From Portulaca oleracea (Eukaryota > Streptophyta > Magnoliopsida > Caryophyllales > Portulacaceae), in contig CM055868.1 in the NCBI GenBank assembly GCA_029582165.1, positions 20,952,391-21,016,390 on the forward strand: a stretch of DNA of 64,000 nucleotides. The letters are read 5' to 3'. The translations under genes and the position numbers were made by a program. Position 1 is the first letter of the stretch; each line of letters begins with the position of its first letter. Below the pieces are notes generated by a model. That model saw nothing but the letters and a program-made list of their open reading frames with translations. It had not been told where the DNA came from and ran no database searches. Positions 1-9,776 of this stretch are shown piece after piece.

Positions 1-261
1 GTGCTGACCAAGATGGTTGCTGGTCGAAGTAGCAATGGTGACGGTAGGGTGACGACTGATGTCGAAGCATGTTTTGGTGTGCCTGTCCCTGAACAGACAA
101 TAATAAAACCTCCACCGGCGTCGAACCTGAAGGCACGTGCTAAGAGGAAGAAGAGTGGTATTGAGGTTGCAGTGCAAAAAAAAACGTCCGCTAGGAGGTG
201 TCATTTCTGTGATCAGATTGCCAACCATGACAGCCGGACATGCCCCGAACGTTTCCAGTGA
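1..261 (+). CDS. C-terminal end of a FAR1/MULE-type transposase (partial)
   Basis: This reading frame is open from the window edge to a TGA at 259-261, so only about 86 residues are seen. The part is basic and low-complexity (Lys/Arg/Pro-rich around residues 37-60) and ends in a small zinc-knuckle-like motif, CHFCDQIANHDSRTCPERFQ (C-x2-C-x5-H-x4-C). Plant MULE transposases and FAR1/FHY3-related proteins commonly end in such a Cys/His knuckle after a basic tail. The catalytic part lies outside the window. It converges with the minus-strand DUF1985-Ulp1-like gene further right, the usual layout of a two-gene MULE. It could instead belong to a separate element. No start codon is visible and the true frame start is off the edge. 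Confidence 0.55.
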   Translation: MLTKMVAGRSSNGDGRVTTDVEACFGVPVPEQTIIKPPPASNLKARAKRKKSGIEVAVQKKTSARRCHFCDQIANHDSRTCPERFQ

Positions 262-1309
262 GTTGTGGAATGTTTTTTCTGTTTATATTAAGTTATTCGT
301 TTAGTTTAGTATGCATATTATGCATTTGGTGAAATTTGTCAGTTTTGGAACTTTTTGTTTTATGAATGTTTTATATTGTGTCGTGATATGTGTTAGAACT
401 TGATGTTTGTTTAACAAAAACACCTTGACTACACAATTGGTAAGTGTGATCGTAACACTCTAATATTTTTTTAGAACAATCTTTTGTTCATTTCTTGGCA
501 AAAGCGATGCTCATGGGGTCTCTTAGATGATAATAAAACGTCCAAAATCAACATAACGTTCTTGATGAACATATGAATATAATAGAAAAAATACACTGGC
601 CACATATTATGTGAGTGTGGTCATAATATGAATAAATACAATATGTAATCGATTTGACATTTTACGCTCCCATATTTATATACACGTCATATATCTTACG
701 TTCTTATCAGTTTACATTGAATTATTAAAATAAAACAACAATTTAAATATTAACAATAACAATCATACATGTGACCACATATTGTGTCAGTGTGGTCACA
801 TTATATAAGAATACATGCTGGATACAAAATGATTTTTGTATGCCCCCAAATTGATGTCAATGTGAGCCATTACAAATACTACTCGTTTTACTTTGAATTA
901 CTAATAGAAAACGACATTTCAAATATTAACTACTACGAACATGACTGTGACCATACATAGTGGGAGTGTGGTCATGCTATGTTAAACATAAGTGGTAGAA
1001 CCAATATGATATTTTATGACCCCAAATTCACGTACATGACATGTATCACAAATGCTTCGCGCCCATAAGTGTTTCACACCTAACTCGGGTCCCAACAACC
1101 ATACGTCGCGTTGAGTGTGATTTGTCCGCTGTTAAAAATGCTAACCGTTTTACAGTGCGATATTAAAAGAAAACAACGTTTATAATACTAAATACTGAAA
1201 AGATATGTGTGACCACATGGGGTGAATGTGTTACCATTAGTTATAATTTGAGACTCAAATTAGAATTTTGATGTTTGGTCTATACTGAACAATTTAATAA
1301 TTTAAGAGT
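262..1309. repeat. Non-coding DNA with inverted pairs of a GTGACCACA/TGTGGTCAC motif
   Basis: No gene is seen. A recurring unit has GTGACCACAT or a close variant, then about 10-15 bases, then AGTGTGGTCA. Clear pairs lie near 606-632, 772-800, 953-982 and 1207-1237; a related pair sits at 2998-3025 inside the neighbouring gene. Each pair is an imperfect inverted repeat. The same motif family recurs near 5110-5175 and in 7690-8500, so it marks the non-coding DNA of one element. Confidence 0.6.
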
Positions 1310-1850
1310 GGCATACAAAAATCATGTAGATCACATTACAATGACATGTGATCATAAATATTTTGTTAAAAAATATAATGTAATACATGGTCATATTATG
1401 GTTGAGTGTAATCATACACATCATATATAGATCACATAACATTGACATGTGATCATACCCATTTTGTCAAAATAAACTATGTTACATGATCACATTATGG
1501 TTGAATGTGATCATACACACCATGTAGGGTTATGTTTGTTAAAAATGTAATATATTACATGATCACATTATTGTGGAGTGTAATCATACACATCATATAG
1601 ATCACATAACATTGACATGTGATCATACCCATTTTGTCAAAATAAACTATGTTACATGATCACATTATGATTGAATGTGATCATACACACCATGTAGGGT
1701 TATTTTTGTTAAAAGTTTAATGTATTACATGATTACATTATGGTGGAGTGTGATCATACACATTATGTAGGTCACATAACATGGACATGTGATCATACAC
1801 ATTTTGCTAAAATAAACTATACTACATGATCACATTATGGTTATTTCAGC
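1310..1850. repeat. Tandem repeat of about 170 bp with half-units of about 85 bp
   Basis: The block ATCACATAACATTGACATGT starts near 1431, 1601 and, with small changes, 1771, giving a 170-base period and about three units. Each unit has two half-units, each with a TACATGATCACATTATGGT core and a TGTGATCATACACA core. The palindrome TGATCA occurs repeatedly. The next stretch, 1851-2244, shows no gene or clear repeat. Confidence 0.8.
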
Positions 1851-2365
1851 AATGTACTGTTGGCTGATCAAATAAAGATAACGTTAGGTCGATTCCAAAA
1901 ACAAGTGACATCATACAACGTGTTCATATTGTTACTGTCTGATCACATTAGCTAACAAGTTTCATATGGCTACAGCGCGCAAAATATCAAGCACTAAACG
2001 GTGACAAACATCCAACAAAACACCCAGCACCGCACCACAAACAGCCCCCCCACCCCTTAACTAACTAAGAATACTAATGTTGCAACAGATTGTATGACAT
2101 CCCAACACACACAAAAAAAAACAATATTTGAAATGCTTGACTCATAGGCTTGCTGCATTTTGATTGATGGTTCGATGTGTCTCCCACTGATCGACATTTA
2201 TTTATACTTCTTCCCTCTTTTTGTTCTCCTTGTACATCGCCAAACTATAGCAATAGTGGACGCGAAGGGAACGCACTCTCGCCTCTCTCATCTGGTGTAT
2301 AACAAATAGTACACATCATATACAACAACATAATGTAATTGTCAATCAAAAGGCAATGACATGCA

Positions 2366-2860
2366 TTAATGACATTTAATATACGGGGAGTCAATAAATA
2401 TAAAGTGAGGACAAGTACGTACTGGGATCGAGTCCGTCCGGGCAAAACCTGTGAGCCAGTTCCGTGCCTGACCAAAGAACGTCTCCATGTGTCGCATACA
2501 ATACACACCACTGTCATTGCCTTGGTCGTTGAACCTCCAGCCCATGCCTGGCCTCTTTAGTTCACTGCCTTCAACGACCACGTCAGCGAGTGGGTTCCGA
2601 GCGTGACTTAGGAATCTACGAACCAGAGTGCGCTGCAAAAACAACTTGGAATAAACATTTGATCTACAAACTGAGTCATTTCCAAACAGAGCATTAGTCC
2701 ATCGGTGCTAACCATTACTTCGTCGATATGGCCGTACCCGCCCTCCACAGACACACGTGTGTAGTGGTTGTCGATAATATAGATGCACCCGTTCCGCACA
2801 TCAGCACACCACAAGAAATATCGACCGTCCATGCGTGCCGGTGCAAATAACTTCATATTA
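2366..2860 (-). other. Ulp1 (C48)-like domain with altered catalytic residues
   Basis: The minus strand reads a strand-turn-strand segment near 2820-2760 (YFLWCADVRNGCIYIIDN), then a C-terminal segment near 2530-2460 (NDSGVYCMRHMETFFGQ). In active Ulp1-type SUMO proteases the first carries the catalytic His before the aromatic residue and the Asp of the later D-N/S, and the second reads N-D-C-G. Here the Cys position is Ser (codon AGT) and the probable His position is Arg (codon CGA). The Asp remains. If the alignment is right, the domain cannot act as a cysteine protease and would at most bind. Confidence 0.65.
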
Positions 2861-5639
2861 TTAAAAAAAAAATTGATTCACAACTCACATTGACACCAAC
2901 GCACATTCGTATATATGAACACAACAAGTATAATATATGTTCACATTCATTATATCCATTTAACTGCAAACACAATATATATGTATGTGATGTATAGTGT
3001 GACCACACATGACATGAGTGTGTCCCAGTCAGTGGTGAAACCATCCTTCGATGCAATGCACACACAATGAACTTGAACCATTAATCACATGTTTAGACAG
3101 TACATCAAGCACAAAGTGTATGTTAATATCACGTCAAATGTTCATTAAGTACACATATATTAATACGACACATTATGAGTATTGGCTCACATAAGAAAAT
3201 CAATAGTTCATACGTACCAGTTCAATTTTCTTACTGTCTATCCAGGGACACCGCCTCAACTCTCTGGATGTTTTTTCGATGAAAAGTGCAACTGAACGAT
3301 CATCCAAAGGGTCCCCATCAAAAGCAAGGTCGAACAAATCACCCTTTTAACATCATAATGATATCAATTAGTTAGTTTGTCAAACATATATTTACATGTT
3401 ACATCGTAACGTATGTGAGAAGCCACTTACAAAATAGCTTATCGGAATGAAAAATTGAAGCAGGGCATCTGGTGATTTGCGCATTTCGTAGTTGTTCAAC
3501 ATCGATGCATATATATCTATTATCCTCGACGACACCTGGTAGCCTGGGGCCAGTGACCTGAAATGCAACCTCGTTGCCATAACACCATCCCGATTGTACA
3601 CTAACTCCCTATTAGGTGTTTGTACCAAAAGAATGTAAAGGGAACATGTTAATTTCCCATAAATATAACATTCTAATGAAACTGAATGTTGTATATAGAC
3701 GAGCATTAACATAATGTTTGGCACACATACTAACCGTGGGTTTTGGTTGGGTGTCTCAGTTGTACTCAAAAACAGATATGTGCTGACGATTTTCGGCCCT
3801 TTCTTTGGAATAATATCCATCGGTGTTGGCCTGAAACAAAAAGGTGAACATAAGGCTGGCGCGGGACGAGTGTTTTCCCTCCGTGGGTTTCGGCGAACTT
3901 TCGGTACACTAGGCGGGGGACCCATCTCGTACATCATTCCCACAGGTGTTTCAAGAAAGATTCTCATTTTTAAACCTTTGGGGGGTGGCACAATGCAACG
4001 GGGTGTTCTATTTTGGCCAATAATATGCTGCCCTTCAGGTGTCACCATAGATACCGGGATGCACGATAGGGTAGTGCTGCTAGATGTACCACCCGTAGAA
4101 TCTCGACTTACACCTCGTGATGACGAATTGCCATGCGTTGAATAAGAGTAGGAAACAGATCGGACCGACACAACATTTCTGGGTCTTCGCAGTAGGGTTG
4201 CTTGGACAGATATGTTTGTGGATGGTAGCCCCCCATGTCGCGATGAGGACTGACCATCGTCAGAACGTACACGTCCGCTGCTCCTTGCTGATTGGAAACG
4301 AGGGGTAGCAACTTCTCGTTCCCCACCGGAACACTGGGCATACTGAGCACTTGCTGCTTTTCGACCGATTTGGCCGCTCATTATGTCCCCTTGTGTTCGC
4401 ATTGGGTTTGTTTGAACACCAATGATAGATGCTGGTTTATCAACACAACGCGATGCAGATCCATCATCAGCAGACCGTGCTGGTCTGCCGCTCCGTGATG
4501 TTTGGCAGCGATGAGTGGCAACATCCCAAGCCCCCTCAGACGGCGATGTAGGATCAGCCGTTTTATCTGTATGTCCGACCATGCGTGTCGGTGTACTGTG
4601 GGATTACCCTTTTGATCTTGATTGGCGGGACGAGCCAACAACGTTTTGCGGCTCTGCACAACGAGTTCCATTATCTCCCCCTGCCCCCGCTGATAGTACT
4701 GCACCACCCAACGTGGATCGACGCTTGCAATTGGGGGTGGATGGCATAGACGACCCAGTTTCGCAACTTAGCTTATGTGGTGTTTTGGTCGTTGTCGTGG
4801 CCTCGAAAAAGTCGTCGTGACCGTAACTTGAACTCCCCCTCCCCAGCCTCATCATTTGTATGTGCTGGGTTGTCATCTGATTCATTCAACAACCTGAATT
4901 TTGGCATGGGAATTGTTTGTGCACGCACGTTGGCCTCGACCGCCTCCACAGCCTGAAATATATCGCCCACTTGCGACGACAGCCAGAACTGGCTGCTACA
5001 ACGGTCGATGTTATCAAACTAACCATTGTTCTTCTCTGATAATACAGAAAACAAAGAAAGGGTCATATTATATGTTAACAAACTGTAGTCCATATAATAA
5101 AAAACATTGACACTTCAATCACACTATATTACATTGTGGTCAAACATTCTATATTCCACTGTGGTCATAAAATATGTTAACATGAAATTCAAATTGGATG
5201 TTGAATCACCTTTTTCATTTTGATGTGCCTGGACCGTTATGTCATGTTGTGGATCTGCATCGGCACAGTTACATTATGTGTCGGGTCAGCCGCAACACAT
5301 GTACTACCTTCTGCGCGATTTGCATTATGCGATGCACCCCTCTCAAACACACGAGACACAAGTGACTCCACCTGACTTCTAACTTCGTTAATGTCGCCAT
5401 GGTCACGGTAAAAACCCGAAATGTGTTGAATCTGTCACTCGACATTCAACTTCGCAGTTGTCCAATCTTGTAGGTATTTGGCCAATAAGCGGACATTATC
5501 CTGCGAGTTAATGTATGTGACCTTGTGTGCCAATGATAAAGCTAAAAAACAATAAATTAAATGTTAAACATGATGCACCTGCAACAACGTGTCCAATTGA
5601 ATTTTCAATGCAACCCCTTAAATAAGAGGTCGCATTTCG

Positions 5640-6250
5640 GCAGCTACTGGTCGTGGTAGAAGGTCACCGCCACCAAACGCCCCTGGCCCTGTCTCATATT
5701 CCATCCGCTTCTCAACTTTTTCACGGGTCCATGCATACATTGTTGGTCATCCTTTGATTGCTATGCGTTCCTCACGTACCAGACGGTCAAAGCATAACAT
5801 CTAACACAACAAGAGAGATGATATAAGTGTACTCGTCCAAAATATCACAAAAAATAAGCATTTTGTTGTCAAACATACCAGGAGGGGTACGATAGGTCCC
5901 GTGAATGAACTAGCTGGGTTTGATTGCTTGGCCTCAACAGCCGATTTCAGCTCGTTCAAAACATACTTGCACCATTTTAGGTTCGGTATGTTATCAACGG
6001 GGTAAACCCGTAGTCAAAAAAATGTCCTCCTCAGTTACTTCAATGTATCTACCATTACCTAAATGAATTTTCATGCTCTCAGTATCAAATTGTTCAACGA
6101 GCCACTTGCACAAATCCCCGGGAAGCAACTTCATCCATAAGTTCAAGAACCCACCAAACCCCAAATCCTTTATGACGGACACGTGCTCGGGGCCAATGTG
6201 ATCGAGAAGGTATATCAATGGCTTTGGTGTCATCCTCGTGGGGAACACAC
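5640..6250 (-). other. DUF1985/plant-mobile-domain-like segment of the same gene
   Basis: The minus strand starting near 6248 encodes a helical segment containing FGGFLNLWMKLLPGDLCKWL and ending VTEEDIFLTTGLPR. After a one-base shift near 6000 it continues through IPNLKWCKYVLNELKSAVEA to about 5881, and a later exon near 5800-5640 holds TMYAWTREKVEKRMEYE. The pattern of a leading LGFGG-type motif, a wlv..FD segment and a closing T.eD...tGLP motif is typical of the part that precedes Ulp1-like domains in plant transposon-derived proteins. The family name is recalled from the pattern, not searched. Confidence 0.5.
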
Positions 6251-7689
6251 GATCAACACCCTGTTCAGCTTGTTCATCGTGGTCATCATCAGTTTTGGCC
6301 TATACCATAAACAAATATTGCACATATGTGTTACAAAGATATATTATTATTAGTTATCCTCATATATATTGCACACAACAAAAGTACGTACTGTCAGTCT
6401 ATACATAATTACGGTCCAATGCTTATCATGGCAGATAAAGATGTACATATTACCAAATATATATTCATGAAGTCGAGCACGATCACATTCTGATTGACGT
6501 GGTTGACACGCACAATACATGTAGAATTAATATGAAATATGAAATATAACGTTAGACAAACCTTTTTGGATGTTTCATCCAACGACTCCGTAACTGCCGC
6601 CCCCCTCTTTCTTGTCCCTACCATTGGCTTCGTTACAACTTCAACCTCGTCGTTGTCGGCAATGTGAACATATCGTCTGCGTACTTTCACCCTAGTGTTG
6701 TTGCCTGGTGAATCCTCGATCAATATTGCTTTGCCTTTATGGCTGCCGATCGCATTAGCTGCCTGCACTGGGGCAACTGGTATGACTCCACTGATCTTGC
6801 TTCGAGTCCTGGTTCCGACACCATGAACAACTCCGGCATTGACGGTGCTTGACTTACTCCTAATTGCAGTCGGCCCAACATATTGGCGTGTTGCAATATT
6901 ATCTGTTGCGGTCGTCTTCTCCACTTCCACACTTACGTCATCTACACGTTGACTAGCATCCTTCTACTTTCGCTGGTAGCACGTAGTACCCGCTGCTGAT
7001 TTGTCCGTAGTTTTTGTATTGCTTTCAATCATGTTGGTCGCGCCAAGAACAGATGAAGGTGCTATTGCAGCCCCCACCACTGAACTTTTGCAAATCGTTT
7101 CACCACCTGGCACTGCCGCATTGGTACTTACGGCATTGGTAATGTTCGCGTCAGTTTCCCCTACGGTTTTCGACTTTTCTTTTGTTTGAGTTTTATCTGA
7201 TGCGACATCTGCCACTACCGCACGGGCTTCCCGGGTTCTTCCCCCATCACCACGACGCCTTCGCTGGTATGTTCGTGTAATCAAACTACCCCCCTTTGTT
7301 CGCACTACCTCAACCATTGACTCAATTTTCGCATTGTGCATCATTTCCCATATGTTCTGTTCATCATCAAACAAGTCATCCGGGTTGACAGAACTTGAAC
7401 CTTTACGTGCAACCATTTTGGACCGTCTCTTTTTGCGAACATCCTTGACATCATCTTCTTTTACATGTTCACTGGCAAAAATAAAAAAATAAAAAACAAG
7501 TCAGTAATTCACTCAGATTTGGGTCCCATATCACATGAATTGTGCATCGAGGCTTACGTATCAATGTCGCGACTGTCATTCAGTGACCTCGACACATCTG
7601 CAACCATCTCATTACACACATCGGCGGTCGAAGCGGGGTGGCTGTTAAAAATAAATAGAAAAAATAAAACCAAACTTTAATGCCCCCGT

Positions 7690-8560
7690 GTCCAATAAAT
7701 CAAATGACCACACATATTTGAATGTGGCCACATCATAAAAAATATTATATACCATTCATACACATTACAAACAATTGTTGACACTTAATTAGATGATCAC
7801 AAACCCATAAGACACATGTTAACATGATTCGGATAAACACTCTATTGCATACTTACGCACTGTTACATCACATACCATCAAAACAATCATTGATGACTGG
7901 AAATGACCATACATGTTTCAATGTGTTCGAATTACAATGTGACAATACAACCCAGCAACCACACCGTACTTTAATGTGGTCACACAAAGAGGTGACCCCA
8001 AATCAATTCAACACACCCACATATCTGATCACATGTAATTTGGTTGTGTTGTTCCACCAAATCGTTATATCACATTAAGGTGACCCCAACCCCCACTACC
8101 TTAATTAAACACATTAATCAAATGACCACATATATTTGAATGTGGCCACATCATAAAAAATATTATATACCATTCATACACACTACAAACGATTGTTGAC
8201 AGTTAATTAGATGATCACAAATCCATTCAACACACCCACATATCTGATCACATGTAGTTTGGCTGTGTTGTTCCCCCAAATCGTTATATCACATTAAGGT
8301 GACCCCAACCCCCACTACCTCAATTGAACACATTAATTAAACGACCATAAATAACTGAAATGGCCACGAAATGCTCAAATGTGTTCACAGTATAAGATAA
8401 TGTCATACCATTCAATCATACTATATTCTTCAGTGGTCAAGCCACCAAATGACCACAGTCATTTGCAACACAATCATACTTATGATCACGAGTGGGACAA
8501 GCACATTCACATACACTTACACGATCCCCCCCCCCAACATATGGATATACCACATTAAGC
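7690..8560. repeat. Motif-rich duplicated DNA between the 5' exons of the Ulp1-like gene
   Basis: A segment at about 7697-7807 (AAATGACCACACATATTTGA onward) recurs nearly unchanged at 8117-8227. A second segment at about 8008-8110 (CACACCCACATATCTGATCA onward) recurs at 8223-8330. The region is rich in GACCACA, GTGGCCAC, GATCACA and GTGGTCAC, the motif family seen at 262-1850. It lies inside what should be an intron or leader of the minus-strand gene. Confidence 0.7.
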
Positions 8561-9129
8561 AGTCAAATCCTAACTCTAACCAACACCACCCTCGCACTCA
8601 AAATCATGTCATCAGATGACAAGTGCAGTTCTTAGTGTGTCATACACACACATCCAACACATAGAAAGAGCTAACCAACAAGTACACCTCACACAAACAC
8701 ACAAAAAGATTATGAATTATATATTTGTCTGTGTACTTACTTGATGTGTGAATATTCATCGACCACATTGCCAACATTCTCATTCTCGTCCTCTGTACTT
8801 TTTCCCTAACACGAATTATAGCAGAAGACAAGAGATTGAACACACATTCATCAAGTTTTCGCATGTTGACAAAGAATTGCATGAATATTTAACCAAAAAT
8901 TTATTTTTCCCACTTACATGACTCATCTCTGCAGTCGAAATTGAAGTTTATGCAAGAATCACTGTCGAATTTCTGCTTCAAAAGTTCCTGTTCGTGCGTC
9001 GGAGAAAGGTTGAAGAAAAGCTTCAAAGTGTAACCCTAAAATTCGCTGGCTAAATTCAGAAAGTACACTCAAGTCCTTTTTCTCTCTCCATATTGTTTGT
9101 CTTTGATGCTCTGCAACAACAATCGAGTG

Positions 9130-9370
9130 TTTTTTTTTTGGAAAAAATTGAAAACTGGCGCCTCCAGAATCCCGTTAAACTCGCGTAATTTCAATTTTTT
9201 TGTTTTTGTTTTAATGGCACACGTGTGGTTGGTTTTAAGAAAGGAAGAGTGATTTTATACAGAAGCAAATGTGATTTTATATATTTACAGAAGCAAATGT
9301 GATTTTATACAATTATAACAACAATCTCTCAGTGGAAATACGTTTAAACAAATGTGATTTTATATATTTT
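9130..9370. repeat. Short repeats near the likely right end of the first MULE
   Basis: The segment ATGTGATTTTATA occurs four times between about 9268 and 9365, three of them preceded by AAGCAA or AAACAA. Just before it, AAAAAATTGAAA (near 9143) faces TTTCAATTTTTTT (near 9189) as a potential hairpin. Subterminal repeats of this kind are common at MULE ends, but no terminus or target duplication could be fixed because the left end is outside the window. Confidence 0.35.
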
Positions 9371-9504
9371 TTTACTCTTTTCAAAGTTGGCTCTCTTGCT
9401 TATGTTTGGATTGGCTGACATGTCATAAATTTAAATATTTACAGAACCAATTCATCTCCTCTACCTGCTATATAGGATTGTCACCAAATTAGCCACTGCC
9501 GAAA

Positions 9505-9604
9505 TTGTTCCGAGTACATTATTGTTCAACACCCCCAAAGTACAGTGCATTATTGTCCAACGTCAAAATTCAGTATATTATTATTGTCCATTATCCCAAA
9601 AGTT
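9505..9604. repeat. Three imperfect copies of a 30-base unit upstream of Tic22
   Basis: Copies start near 9513, 9544 and 9572, each with a core close to AGTNCATTATTGTCCAAC followed by an A/C-rich end. They lie about 170-260 bases upstream of the Tic22 start codon and may belong to its promoter or to a small inserted element. Confidence 0.5.
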
Positions 9605-9712
9605 CAGTACGTGGATGTCGTGTAATAATGAATGGACTATTCTGGGGGGAAAAAAAAGGAAACTAACTCAAGATGAACAATAAGTGGAGAGGCCAGTTAT
9701 CAAGAGGGATGG

Positions 9713-9722
9713 GAATATAAAA
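9713..9722 (+). promoter_or_regulatory. Candidate TATA box of Tic22
   Basis: AATATAAAAC lies about 55-64 bases before the ATG at 9777, which would place the transcription start near 9745 and give a short leader of about 30 bases. This is judged only from sequence and distance. Confidence 0.4.
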
Positions 9723-9776
9723 CCGAGTGGAGAAACCAAAGATTGGGCACCCCGAAGTTGTGCTAAACTAGTAGCT

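Larger units (their letters stand above)
2245..8930 (-). pseudogene. Decayed multi-exon gene: disordered N-terminus, DUF1985/PMD-like part, Ulp1-like C-terminus
   Basis: Read right to left, the gene has candidate N-terminal exons (about 8882-8740 and 7641-7560), a long charged disordered stretch (about 7477-6540), a folded part (6248-5640), a second Ser/Gly/Pro-rich disordered stretch (about 4970-3900) and a Ulp1-type peptidase part (about 3600-2366). Consensus splice sites support several joins, such as an acceptor near 7477. Disabling changes are in-frame TAG at 6964-6966, in-frame TGA at 5747-5749 (apparent Trp to stop) and a frameshift near 6000. Proteins joining a DUF1985-like part to a C48/Ulp1-like domain are known from plant MULEs (Kaonashi, VANDAL groups). 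Opposite orientation to the transposase end at 1-261 fits accessory cargo of the same element. Exact exon borders are not fixed, and the 5' end is approximate. Confidence 0.65.

Noticed and set aside
1310..1850. CRISPR array
   Set aside because: The repeats are long, contiguous and diverged with no unique spacers, in a plant genome.
3714..4820. Plus-strand frames overlapping the Ulp1-like gene
   Set aside because: The minus-strand frame has recognisable Ulp1-like segments and splice signals; the plus frames do not.
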